Below, piece after piece: positions 9,901-17,716 of a stretch of DNA of 64,000 bases (its first letter is position 1; each line of letters starts with the position of its first letter). The notes under the pieces were generated by a model that saw only the letters and a list, made by a program, of their open reading frames with translations, was not told where the DNA came from and did no database searches. Origin of the DNA: Oscillospiraceae bacterium (GTDB lineage Bacteria; Bacillota; Clostridia; Oscillospirales; Ruminococcaceae); the NCBI GenBank assembly GCA_017847835.1, contig JAGASH010000008.1, positions 62,001 to 126,000 of the forward strand, read 5' to 3'. Both the position numbers and the translations under genes were made by a program.

Positions 9901-10292
9901 CATTCCCCGTCGTTTTCGATATCGCGGCCCTCGTAAATCACGGGAGTGTTGATACCGTCGGGGAGCTTCGAGTAAACTCGCGTGAGATACTCCTTGTCGC
10001 CGTGATGAACCGCCAAATCCGTGTATTTTGACGTGTAAACCGAGCAGTCCTCGGGCAAAACGCTTTCAATCGCCGTTTTATCTCCGTCAGTTAAGCCAAA
10101 TGTCGAAACCGCCCGCAAATCGAACAAATTGTGCTTGTCGTAATAGTTGTCGGCAGAAGTTTTCATATCGTTGCAGGTTGCGCGGACGCCGCTGAAAAAG
10201 CCCACTCCGATTACGCAAATCAGGAAAATCGACAGAAAACGGCTTTTCGTGCCCTTGATTTCGCGCAAAGTGTTTTTGTAAATTGCCTTCAT
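6933..10292 (-). CDS. FtsX-like ABC permease with a long extracytoplasmic coiled coil
   Basis: 1119 residues. The first membrane segment is at about residues 17-35 and an extracytoplasmic MacB-like domain follows. A roughly 300-residue coiled coil comes next (about 250-560), built from imperfect repeats such as AQLEAAKAQYNAGLAQY and DGEKDL-type heptads. Then come an FtsX three-helix core (about 590-720), a second extracytoplasmic domain and a C-terminal FtsX core. It pairs with the ATPase gene just upstream: the ATPase stop is followed after one base by this ATG. Paired FtsX permeases of this size in Firmicutes are often antimicrobial-peptide or mechanotransmission exporters. The substrate is unknown. 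Confidence 0.9.
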   Translation of the reverse strand: MKAIYKNTLREIKGTKSRFLSIFLICVIGVGFFSGVRATCNDMKTSADNYYDKHNLFDLRAVSTFGLTDGDKTAIESVLPEDCSVYTSKYTDLAVHHGDKEYLTRVYSKLPDGINTPVIYEGRDIENDGECLISCNMLHEGIAVGDTISLADLSEADEFPLKKTEYKVVGRYNSPMYVSMSQRGSTTIGDGALDAFMIVPEKDFTQDVYTEIYVQSETLRAMSSYSEEYENYRETLSDKLEELGKERSVIRYDEVLGEAQEKITDGEKDLAQAKIDGQKKLDDAKSELEKGEKEIADGEKELSDAKVKLDDGAVQIADAEKVLAESLSELNDGKAQLAEGKKTLDEAKQQLDEGQAEIDAQKKTLAEGRAQLEAAKAQYNAGLAQYNAALAELSAKEQQLIAAEQAYGKEAVAAQRDELEAAKAALAQNKAQLDAAFAQISANEKTLSEGEKALDEAQNQVTENLELYNAGLAEYNENAQKIADGERAYNEGLAEFNAKKAEYEQGVLDYENGLTEIADAKKKLADGRVEYEDGVREYNEEIAKAEKEIADAKEKISDAGKAEWYIFTRDDNVGYSEYGSNAERIDKIAAIFPVFFLLVAGLVCLTTMSRMVEEQRTQIGTIKALGYGNGAIMRHYMIYAVSGAVIGGTLGAFGGCVLFPSVIMYAYSMMYTIRDFHYLFEVENMLFSIGTMTAAIALTVFFSCRKALRETPASLMRPKAPKAGKRVFIEKIPFLWNRMNFFAKVSGRNLFRYKRRMFMTVIGIAGCTALSLTGFGLKDSISDIVDLQYLEINNYSGFIAYKDDAKPSEVENIYAALEEYNPDTEYTRAFVKQYETKFGNEAVQCYITCAEEPEKIGDFIVFRERKSKASLSLTDGAIITEKAAKLLGAKAGDEISIQIRDGEYKSLKIAGITEHYTSHYLYLSEDAYKEIFGFVPKYNIVYFKNGISSEGSDSEEFSEFMLKNDKVLTVNINASSMSRIHDVMSIMDLVTIVLIVSAGALALVVLYNLTNVNITERIREIATLKVLGFYDREVSMYVFRENIVLSLIGGLAGLGLGTALCMFVIETAEIDEVMFGRSIHPPSYLWAFLVTAAFSVLVNLLMSRVLRKISMVESLKSVE

Positions 10293-10293
10293 T

Positions 10294-10995
10294 TTACCAC
10301 TCAATTTCCTCAACAGGAGTCGGATTTTCGTTCAGAATAACGTCGCTTACCTTGCTGTTTTTGATTTTGATAACGCGGTCTGCCATAGGGGTAATCGCGG
10401 TGTTGTGGGTGACGAGAATAACCGTCATTCCGTCCGCGCGGCAGGTGTCCTGAAGCAGCTTCAAAATCATCTTTCCCGTGTTGTAGTCAAGCGCGCCCGT
10501 CGGCTCGTCGCAAAGCAGCAGCTTCGGCTTTTTCGAGAGCGCTCTTGCTATCGAAACACGCTGCTGTTCACCGCCGGAAAGCTGTGCCGGAAAGTTGTTC
10601 AGCCTGTCGGCAAGCCCGACCTTCGCGAGAATTTCCTCCGCGGGTATGTAATCCTTCTTAGTCTGCGCCGCGATTTCAACGTTTTCCTTTGCCGTTAAAT
10701 TCGGCAAAAGATTGTAGAACTGAAAGATAAATCCGATATCAAATCTGCGGTAAAGCGTGAGCTGTTTTCGGTTATAGCGGTCAATGCGCTGCCCGTCAAC
10801 CGAAATCTCACCCTCGTCGCTTGCGTCCATACCGCCGAGCATATTCAGCACGGTTGTTTTTCCCGAGCCCGACGGTCCGACGATAACCGCAAGCTCCCCT
10901 TTTTCGATATCAAACGTCATTCCGTCGGCGGCATTTATCGTGACTTCGCCGACGTGATAACGCTTGTAAACGTCCTTTAGTGTTACAAAAGACAT
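10294..10995 (-). CDS. ABC transporter ATP-binding protein (MacB/LolD type)
   Basis: 233 residues with Walker A (GPSGSGKTT, about residue 40), Q-loop (FQFYNLLP), signature LSGGEQQRV, Walker B ([12 protein letters not shown]) and H-loop (VTHN). This is the MacB/LolD/BceA-like subfamily that energizes FtsX-type permeases. It lies one base upstream of its permease and 12 bp downstream of serS on the same strand. Confidence 0.95.
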   Translation of the reverse strand: MSFVTLKDVYKRYHVGEVTINAADGMTFDIEKGELAVIVGPSGSGKTTVLNMLGGMDASDEGEISVDGQRIDRYNRKQLTLYRRFDIGFIFQFYNLLPNLTAKENVEIAAQTKKDYIPAEEILAKVGLADRLNNFPAQLSGGEQQRVSIARALSKKPKLLLCDEPTGALDYNTGKMILKLLQDTCRADGMTVILVTHNTAITPMADRVIKIKNSKVSDVILNENPTPVEEIEW

Positions 10996-11007
10996 AGTTC
11001 TTTCCTT

Positions 11008-12291
11008 TTAACCGATTGTAATCTTGTCCTTGCCGCCCATATACGGTCTGAGTACCTCGGGGATATTTACGGAACCGTCTGCATTGAGGTTGTTCTCAAG
11101 GAACGCGATGAGCATTCTGGGAGGAGCAACGCAGGTGTTGTTCAAAGTGTGAGCGAAATAGTTTCCGTCCTTGCCCTTGATACGGATTTTCAGTCTGCGA
11201 GCCTGAGCGTCACCGAGATTTGAGCAGGAGCCGACCTCGAAGTACTTCTTCTGGCGCGGCGACCAAGCCTCAACGTCATAGCTCTTTACCTTCAAGTCAG
11301 CAAGGTCACCCGAGCAGCACTCGATTGTTCTTACGGGAATGTCAAGCGAGCGGAACAGGTCAACGGTGTTCTGCCAGAGCTTGTCAAACCACATAGCCGA
11401 GTCCTCGGGCTTGCAAACCACAATCATCTCCTGCTTCTCGAACTGGTGAATACGGTAAACTCCGCGCTCCTCGATACCGTGAGCGCCCTTTTCCTTGCGG
11501 AAGCAGGGTGAGTAGCTCGTGAGAGTGTACGGGAGATTCTCCTCGTCGAGAATTGTGTCGATGAATTTGCCTATCATCGAATGCTCGGAAGTACCGATAA
11601 GATAGAGGTCCTCGCCCTCGATTTTGTACATCATCGCGTCCATTTCCGCAAAGCTCATAACGCCTGTTACAACGTTGCTTCTTATCATATACGGCGGAAT
11701 GCAGTAGGTAAATCCGCGGTCAATCATAAAATCTCTCGCGTAGGACAGGCAAGCGGAGTGAAGTCTTGCGATATCGCCCATAAGGTAATAGAAACCGTTT
11801 CCGGCAACCTTTCTTGCGCTGTCGAGGTCGATACCGTTCAGCTTCTCCATAATCTCGCTGTGATACGGGATTTCAAAATCGGGGACAACCGGCTCGCCGT
11901 ACTTCTTGATTTCAACGTTCTCGCTGTCGTCCTTGCCTATCGGAACAGACGGGTCGATGATGTTCGGAATGGTCATCATAATCTTGGTGATTTTCTCGGA
12001 GAGCTCAGCCTGCTTTGCTTCAATCTGCTTCTGCTCCTCGGCAAACTCAGCAACCTTTGCCTTTGCCTGCTCTGCCTCGTCCTTCATTCCCTTTGCCATA
12101 AATCCGCCTATTTCCTTGGAAATACGGTTTCTGTCGGCACGAAGCTGTTCCATACGCTGAATGGACTTGCGGTTTTCCGCGTCAAGCTCGATTACCTCGT
12201 CAACAAGCGGAAGCTTCTCGTCCTGAAACTTCTTCTTGATGTTTTCCTTTACTGCGTCGGGGTTTTCTCTCAGAAATTTAATGTCAATCAT
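11008..12291 (-). CDS. serS: Serine--tRNA ligase
   Basis: 427 residues, full length. An N-terminal antiparallel coiled-coil arm at about 28-105 contacts the long variable arm of tRNA-Ser. The class II catalytic core has motif 2 (CFRKEKGAHG) and a C-terminal motif 3 with the VAPPRMLIAFLEN stretch. It attaches serine to tRNA-Ser in the cytoplasm. No T-box leader is visible in the 66-bp gap to parB. Confidence 0.98.
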   Translation of the reverse strand: MIDIKFLRENPDAVKENIKKKFQDEKLPLVDEVIELDAENRKSIQRMEQLRADRNRISKEIGGFMAKGMKDEAEQAKAKVAEFAEEQKQIEAKQAELSEKITKIMMTIPNIIDPSVPIGKDDSENVEIKKYGEPVVPDFEIPYHSEIMEKLNGIDLDSARKVAGNGFYYLMGDIARLHSACLSYARDFMIDRGFTYCIPPYMIRSNVVTGVMSFAEMDAMMYKIEGEDLYLIGTSEHSMIGKFIDTILDEENLPYTLTSYSPCFRKEKGAHGIEERGVYRIHQFEKQEMIVVCKPEDSAMWFDKLWQNTVDLFRSLDIPVRTIECCSGDLADLKVKSYDVEAWSPRQKKYFEVGSCSNLGDAQARRLKIRIKGKDGNYFAHTLNNTCVAPPRMLIAFLENNLNADGSVNIPEVLRPYMGGKDKITIG

Positions 12292-12357
12292 TGTTTTTTC
12301 TCCTTTTGCTTTTCAGCATTTATTATTCGCGTTGATTTCGCTCAATCGCGTGATATG

Positions 12358-13203
12358 TTAATTAAAGTATTTAACTATTCCTTCAAGCTGTTCCTTGTCG
12401 GAAAAATCGATTTGCAGAACGTTTCCGCTCTTCCCCTCAGAAATGCGTACTTTAGTCCCAAGAAGCTCGGACAGGCTCACTTCGATTTCCGTGTAATAGG
12501 AAAGCCGCGGTTTCAGCTCTTTTTTGCCCTTTTCTTCCTCAAGCCGCGCCGCTTCGCGCTTCGCGATTGCTTCAACCTGCCGCACGGAAAGCTCGCCTTC
12601 AGCCGCCTTGTGAGCAAGCTCGGTCATCAGCGCCGCGTCCTTGACCTTTTTCAGAGCCTTGCAGTGTCCCGCAGAAAGGCTGCCGTTGCGAAGAAGCTCC
12701 TGTACACCGTTAGGAAGTGCGAGCAGTCCGAGCGAGTTTGCCACGGACGAGCGCGCTTTTCCGAGAACCTGCGCGAGTTTATCCTGCGTCATATCAAACT
12801 TGTCGATAAGCTCCTTGTAACCGAGCGCTTCTTCAATCGGGTTGAGGTTTTCGCGCTGAAGGTTTTCAATCATCGCGATTTGCATTGTCTGCTCGTCGGA
12901 CAAATCGTCGCGGATTATCACGGGGATTTCCGAAAGTCCCGCCATTTTCGCGGCTCTCCAACGGCGCTCACCCGCGATAATCATATAATTGCCCGAAGCA
13001 ATCGACCGTACAATCAGCGGCTGTAAAACACCGTGCTCGGTAATCGAGTCGGCAAGCTGTTTGAGCGTTTCGTTGTTGAAGCTCTTTCGCGGCTGATTTT
13101 TGTTCGGCTCAATCTCGCTTATGCGAAGCGTCGAAACGCCTTCTTCACCGATGTTGTTGTCGCCAAAAAGTTCAGCAAAGCTGCTTTCAGTCTTTCGTGC
13201 CAT
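12358..13203 (-). CDS. parB: Chromosome-partitioning protein ParB (Spo0J)
   Basis: 281 residues. The N-terminal ParB/Srx CTPase domain has GERRWRAAKMAG, the CTP-contacting GxRRxRA motif. The central helix-turn-helix contains KLAQVLGKARSSVANSLGLL, which reads parS. A C-terminal dimerization segment ends the protein. The start overlaps the end of parA by 17 bp, so the two are coupled. With ParA it segregates the origin, and three parS-like palindromes lie within 5 kb. Confidence 0.96.
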   Translation of the reverse strand: MARKTESSFAELFGDNNIGEEGVSTLRISEIEPNKNQPRKSFNNETLKQLADSITEHGVLQPLIVRSIASGNYMIIAGERRWRAAKMAGLSEIPVIIRDDLSDEQTMQIAMIENLQRENLNPIEEALGYKELIDKFDMTQDKLAQVLGKARSSVANSLGLLALPNGVQELLRNGSLSAGHCKALKKVKDAALMTELAHKAAEGELSVRQVEAIAKREAARLEEEKGKKELKPRLSYYTEIEVSLSELLGTKVRISEGKSGNVLQIDFSDKEQLEGIVKYFN

Positions 13204-13984
13204 CTGTTTTCTCCTTCTCGCGGCATTTTGCCAGAATTTCTTTTGACAGTCTTATGTAAGCGTCCGCTCCCTTTGAATTCTTGTCAAATGTGATAATCGG
13301 CTCACCGTGGCTTTGTGCCTCGGAAATGCGGACGTTACGTGGAATTTCCGTCCTGAAAATCGCGCGCTTATCGAAATTCTTCTTGATTTCATTCTTGATT
13401 TCGTTGCTCGAAAGCAAGCGCTTATCCAGCATTGTAAAGACAATTCCCATTATATTTATATTCGGATTGTACTTGTGCTTGATATTTTTGATTGTGTACA
13501 TCAGCTGCGCCAGACCTTCAAGAGCGAAGTGCTCGCAGACCATAGGCACAATTATCGTATCGCACGCGACGAGCGTGTTTACGGCAAGTACTCCGAGCGA
13601 CGGCAGGCTGTCGATAATCACGATATCGAAGTCGTTTTTGACCTGCAAAACCGCTTTTCTGAGCTGATAGTTTTTCTGCTCCATATTCGTGAGCGCGGGC
13701 TCTGCGTCGCAGAGTTTTGATGTTGACGGCATAATCCAGACGTTTTTGCTTTCCGTCTTGATGATTGCCTCCTGCGGACGGATTTTTCCGATAACCACGT
13801 CATAGCTTGTGGCTTCGAGCGATTTTTTCTTAATTCCGAAACCCGTGGTTGAGTTTCCCTGCGGGTCGAAGTCAATCAAGAGCACTTTTTTTCCGAGGGC
13901 GCCGAGCCCTGCCGCGATATTTACGGAAGTTGTTGTTTTTCCGACGCCGCCTTTCTGGTTTACCACGCCGATAACAATTCCCAA
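13187..13984 (-). CDS. parA: Chromosome-partitioning ATPase ParA (Soj)
   Basis: 265 residues. The deviant Walker A motif NQKGGVGKTTTSVN is at residues 9-22, Walker A' has LLIDFDPQGN, and Walker B has IVIIDSLPSLG. It is a full-length Soj-type ATPase that binds DNA nonspecifically and, with ParB bound at parS, moves origins apart and modulates DnaA. It lies just downstream of the parS pair at 14.07-14.12 kb. Confidence 0.97.
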   Translation of the reverse strand: MGIVIGVVNQKGGVGKTTTSVNIAAGLGALGKKVLLIDFDPQGNSTTGFGIKKKSLEATSYDVVIGKIRPQEAIIKTESKNVWIMPSTSKLCDAEPALTNMEQKNYQLRKAVLQVKNDFDIVIIDSLPSLGVLAVNTLVACDTIIVPMVCEHFALEGLAQLMYTIKNIKHKYNPNINIMGIVFTMLDKRLLSSNEIKNEIKKNFDKRAIFRTEIPRNVRISEAQSHGEPIITFDKNSKGADAYIRLSKEILAKCREKEKTDGTKD

Positions 13985-14067
13985 GGATATTCCCCCTTTT
14001 TTTCGATAATCTTACCTGTTTATTATATCACACTTGCAGAAAAAAATAAAGTGTTTTTTACAAAAAA

Positions 14068-14083
14068 TGTTCCACGGGGAACA
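14068..14083. promoter_or_regulatory. parS-like site
   Basis: TGTTCCACGGGGAACA differs at one position from the perfect palindrome found at 17651. It lies in the parA/noc-like gap. The consensus known from B. subtilis is TGTTNCACGTGAAACA. Confidence 0.75.
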
Positions 14084-14105
14084 ATTTCGACATTTTAGCC
14101 GAAAA

Positions 14106-14121
14106 TGTTCCTCGTGGAACA
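14106..14121. promoter_or_regulatory. parS-like site
   Basis: TGTTCCTCGTGGAACA is a second one-mismatch parS-like palindrome, 38 bp (start to start) from the first, in the same gap upstream of parA. Confidence 0.75.
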
Positions 14122-14146
14122 ATCATTCTATACATTACGGCAAAAT

Positions 14147-14962
14147 TCAGGAGTTTATCGGAAATCTGATAGTGTATTCGTAGAAATTCTCCGACTTCCC
14201 CGTGAATAACTCACAAGGAATTTTGTCCTCGCGAATACGCTTGATAAGGGCGTTGAGTGAATTCATATAAAGCCTCGGCGGTGCTGAAAATAGAATTTTC
14301 GGCTTTGCGCGGCACTTTTCTTTCTGAGAAGTCCCGCAAAGCAGCTTTTCCACGAGCTCCTCGGTCTGCTCGATATTCAAATGCCGAGAAACAACCGTTT
14401 CAATCGCGCTTTTGCGAAGCCGCGCGTCGTCAATCCTCACAAGCGCTCTCGCCTGTCGCTCTGACAGATTTCCCGTCACAAGAAGCCTCTTTTCCGCGTC
14501 CGAAAACCGCAAAAGCCTCAGCTTATTCGCAATCGTTGACTGCGCTTTTCCCAGTCTTTCAGCGGCAGCTTCCTGCGTCATTCCATAGTAATCAATAAGC
14601 TTTTCGATAGCCAGAGCCTCCTCAAAATAGCTCAAATCCTTGCGCTGAATGTTCTCGATAAGCGCAAGCACTGCCGACTGCTCCTCGTCAACGTTCATTA
14701 CAATGCACGGAATTTCACGAAGTCCTGCAAGTTTTGCCGCGCGCGTTCTTCGCTCACCGCTGATGATTTCGTACACCGCGCCGACTTTTCTTACGCACAC
14801 CGGCTGCAAAATCCCGTTTTCGCGGATACTGAGAGCAAGCGACCTCAGCTCCTCGTCCGAAAACTCGCGCCGGGGCTGCGACCGATTAGGCACAACCAGC
14901 GAAATATCCACCATTACAACCTGTCCCGCAACTTTTTCCTTTGTTTTAAACAATCCGTTCAT
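14147..14962 (-). CDS. noc: Second ParB-family protein, Noc-like
   Basis: 271 residues from the ATG at 14962, which is preceded by GGAGG. The ParB/Srx domain has GERRTRAAKLAG (CTP site), and the helix-turn-helix contains AAERLGKAQSTIANKLRLL. It is a paralog of the ParB encoded 1 kb away. Its position between rsmG and parA is that of noc (nucleoid occlusion) in B. subtilis. Noc also begins with a short membrane-binding amphipathic helix, and the first residues here (MNGLFKTKE) are compatible with that but not decisive. No clear Noc-binding sequence of the ATTTCCCGGGAAAT type was seen in the window. Confidence 0.85.
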   Translation of the reverse strand: MNGLFKTKEKVAGQVVMVDISLVVPNRSQPRREFSDEELRSLALSIRENGILQPVCVRKVGAVYEIISGERRTRAAKLAGLREIPCIVMNVDEEQSAVLALIENIQRKDLSYFEEALAIEKLIDYYGMTQEAAAERLGKAQSTIANKLRLLRFSDAEKRLLVTGNLSERQARALVRIDDARLRKSAIETVVSRHLNIEQTEELVEKLLCGTSQKEKCRAKPKILFSAPPRLYMNSLNALIKRIREDKIPCELFTGKSENFYEYTIRFPINS

Positions 14963-15066
14963 AAAAATATCCTCCCCGTGTTTTTTCTTCATTGTAACAC
15001 GAGGAGGAAATAATTTCCACAAGATTTTTTCGCATTTTTCGGCAAAATTCAGCCCTAATTGCCCGT

Positions 15067-15765
15067 TTACAGCGGCTTTTTTGAAATATTCGCAAAGCTG
15101 CGCGGATATTTTGTCGGAGTTTGCGAAATCTTTTTGACAACCACAAGCCGCCTGTCGTCACCGCTCGGGAGCTTGTAATCAACCGTTTTCTCTAGTTCAC
15201 CGCCGAGCGTTTTTATAGCGTTTTTCGCAAGATTGACGTCCTCGTTGATTGTTTTCAATGCGATAAAACGTCCGTCCTTTTTCACAAACGGCAAGCAGAA
15301 TTCCGTCAAAACGGGCATTGCCGAAACCGCCCGCGCAGTCGAAAAATCATACTTTTCGCGGCGCTCACGACCAAGCTCCTCAGCGCGCGCGTGTACGATT
15401 TCCGCCTTTATCCCGACATTTTCGCACGCTTTTTCGAGATAAACGCAGCGTTTCTGTAAGCTGTCGCAGAGCGTTCCTTTCAAGTCATCGCGCCAGATTA
15501 ACAGCGGCAGCGACGGAAAACCCGCGCCTGTTCCCACATCAATAAACGTGGATTTTTCGGGAATTTCCAGCATTGAAAACGGCAAAACGCTGTCGATAAA
15601 GTGCTTTTCGACAACCTCGGGAAAGTCGGTAATCCGCGTCAAATTCACGCTTTTGTTGTATTCAAGCATAAAATCCGAGAGCGCCGCAAGCTTCTCCGCC
15701 TTTTCAAGCGAGAGCTCTAAACCCGCTTTGCTAAATGCTTCAGCAATATATTCCGCGTTAGTCAT
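15067..15765 (-). CDS. rsmG: 16S rRNA (guanine-N7)-methyltransferase RsmG
   Basis: 232 residues from the ATG at 15765, which overlaps the end of mnmG by 8 bp. Rossmann SAM-binding motifs are visible ([15 protein letters not shown] at about 72-86, and SAM contact DSLQKR). RsmG methylates G527 of 16S rRNA. Gene order mnmG-rsmG-noc-parA-parB matches the B. subtilis string. Confidence 0.96.
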   Translation of the reverse strand: MTNAEYIAEAFSKAGLELSLEKAEKLAALSDFMLEYNKSVNLTRITDFPEVVEKHFIDSVLPFSMLEIPEKSTFIDVGTGAGFPSLPLLIWRDDLKGTLCDSLQKRCVYLEKACENVGIKAEIVHARAEELGRERREKYDFSTARAVSAMPVLTEFCLPFVKKDGRFIALKTINEDVNLAKNAIKTLGGELEKTVDYKLPSGDDRRLVVVKKISQTPTKYPRSFANISKKPL

Positions 15766-17638
15766 TTTTTCCGCCTTTCCCCGCAAGCCATATCAGCAGC
15801 ACCGAAACGTCTGCGGGATTTACCCCCGAAATTCGTCCTGCCTGCCCGACATTCAGCGGCTTGTGCTTGTTCAGCTTTTCCTGCGCTTCCAGCCGCAAGC
15901 CCTTGATTTCACGATAATCGATATCCTCGGACAACGCCTTTTGTTCAAGCTTTCGCGCTTTTTCAATCTGCTCCGCCTGTATTTTAATGTATCCCGAATA
16001 TTTCAGCTCGGTTTCCAGACGATTGATAAGCGAAACCTTCATTTTCGGTCGCTCCGCGTCAAATTTCTCAAAATCCGAATACGCAAGCTGCGGTCGTTTC
16101 AGCAGCTCAAACAGCCGAATTCCCGCGGTAATCGGCGTTGTTCCCTTTTCGACAAGCAGCTTGTTCAGCTCCTCTGTCGGGTGAATTGTGACTTTTTTTA
16201 TGCGTTCGAGCTCGCTCTTGAACAGTCTGTCGTCCTCAAGAAAATGCTCAAATCGCTCCTCGGAAACCAGCCCGATTTCGTGACCGAGCGGCAAAAGTCT
16301 TTCGGGTGCGTTGTCCTGCCGCAAAATCAAGCGAAACTCGCTGCGTGAAGTCATCATTCGGTACGGCTCGGAGCAGCCCTTTGTCACCAAATCATCGATA
16401 AGCGTGCCGATATAACTCGTCGAGCGTTCGAGAATTACAGGTGATTTATCTTGAATTTTCCGCGCCGCGTTAATTCCCGCGACAATTCCCTGTGCAGCCG
16501 CTTCCTCGTAGCCCGACGTGCAGTTAAACTGTCCAGCGCCGTAAAGACCGCTGATTTTCTTGAATTCAAGCGTAGGCAAAAGCTCAAGCGGGTCGCAGCA
16601 GTCGTACTCGATTGCATACGCGGGACGCATTATCTCGACATTTTCCAAGCCCTTTATTGTGCGCAAAAACTTGATTTGCACGTCCTCGGGCAGCGAGCTC
16701 GACATTCCCTGAAGGTAGCACTCGTCCGTGTCAAGTCCCATCGGCTCAACGAAAAGCTGGTGACGTTCCTTGTCGCGAAAACGCACGATTTTGTCCTCGA
16801 TACTCGGGCAATATCGCGGACCCACACCCTCAATCCGTCCCGAATAAAGCGGTGAACGGTCAAGATTTTCGAGAATTATCCTGTGAGTTTCCGCGTTCGT
16901 GTAAGTCACCCAGCAGTCGGCTTGGTTCTTCATCTCGGCTGTGTTGTCGAACGCAAACGGCATAATCTCATCATCACCGCTCTGCTTTTCCATTACAGAA
17001 AAGTCCACGGAACGACGATGAACGCGCGCGGGAGTACCCGTCTTAAACCGTCTCATCGACAACCCGAGATTTTTAAGGCACTCGGTAAGTTCTGTTGACG
17101 GCAGCACGTTATCGGGACCGGCAGCATAATTCAGCTCGCCGATATGAATTTTTCCGTTCAGATAAGTACCCGTGGTGATAATCGCGGCTTTGCACGGATA
17201 AATCGCGCCAAGCTTTGTCCGAACAGCCGTGATTTTCCCGTCCTCGACGTCAACGGCAGTCACCTCACCCTGTTTGATAAACAGATTTTCCTGATTTTCG
17301 AGCGTCTTCTTCATATAAGTGTGATATTTCACACGGTCGGACTGCACGCGCAGACTGTGAACCGCAGGACCTTTTCCCTTGTTCAAAATCCGCGACTGAA
17401 TAAAGGTTGCGTCTGCCGCCCTGCCCATTTCACCGCCGAGTGCGTCAATCTCGCAGACAATCTGCCCTTTAGCCGAGCCGCCGATACACGGATTGCACGG
17501 CATATTCGCGATACAGTCAAGCGACAGCGTGAAAATCGCGGTTTTCAGTCCCAGCCGAGCCGCTGCCAGAGCCGCTTCGCAGCCCGCGTGACCCGCGCCG
17601 ATAACGCAGACATCATATTCTTCCAAAGTATAATTCAT
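15758..17638 (-). CDS. mnmG: tRNA uridine-5-carboxymethylaminomethyl modification enzyme MnmG
   Basis: 626 residues, full length. The N-terminal FAD-binding motif is [19 protein letters not shown], the GidA signature [13 protein letters not shown] is at about 47-59, and the C-terminal GidA-associated helical domain is complete. With MnmE (not in this window) it modifies U34 of several tRNAs. A perfect parS lies 12 bp upstream. Confidence 0.97.
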   Translation of the reverse strand: MNYTLEEYDVCVIGAGHAGCEAALAAARLGLKTAIFTLSLDCIANMPCNPCIGGSAKGQIVCEIDALGGEMGRAADATFIQSRILNKGKGPAVHSLRVQSDRVKYHTYMKKTLENQENLFIKQGEVTAVDVEDGKITAVRTKLGAIYPCKAAIITTGTYLNGKIHIGELNYAAGPDNVLPSTELTECLKNLGLSMRRFKTGTPARVHRRSVDFSVMEKQSGDDEIMPFAFDNTAEMKNQADCWVTYTNAETHRIILENLDRSPLYSGRIEGVGPRYCPSIEDKIVRFRDKERHQLFVEPMGLDTDECYLQGMSSSLPEDVQIKFLRTIKGLENVEIMRPAYAIEYDCCDPLELLPTLEFKKISGLYGAGQFNCTSGYEEAAAQGIVAGINAARKIQDKSPVILERSTSYIGTLIDDLVTKGCSEPYRMMTSRSEFRLILRQDNAPERLLPLGHEIGLVSEERFEHFLEDDRLFKSELERIKKVTIHPTEELNKLLVEKGTTPITAGIRLFELLKRPQLAYSDFEKFDAERPKMKVSLINRLETELKYSGYIKIQAEQIEKARKLEQKALSEDIDYREIKGLRLEAQEKLNKHKPLNVGQAGRISGVNPADVSVLLIWLAGKGGKND

Positions 17639-17650
17639 TTTTTCTCCGTT

Positions 17651-17666
17651 TGTTCCACGTGGAACA
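17651..17666. promoter_or_regulatory. parS site, perfect palindrome
   Basis: TGTTCCACGTGGAACA is a perfect 16-bp palindrome between gyrA and mnmG, one base from the B. subtilis parS consensus. It is the strongest of the three parS-like sites seen. Confidence 0.88.
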
Positions 17667-17680
17667 CATTCTCACAAAAC

Positions 17681-17707
17681 TTTTCCCGAACGAGTGGTTC
17701 GGGAAAA
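17681..17707 (-). terminator. Probable gyrA terminator
   Basis: Hairpin TTTCCCGAAC / GTTCGGGAAA with a 5-nt loop just after the gyrA stop. It is followed on the minus strand by only a short T tract (TTTTG), so termination may be partial and mnmG may receive read-through. Confidence 0.55.
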
Positions 17708-17716
17708 ATTATTCGG

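Noticed and set aside
11581..13026. 481-codon open frame on + opposite serS and parB
   Set aside because: It lies wholly antisense to two clear genes, has no ribosome binding site and looks like a codon-bias shadow.
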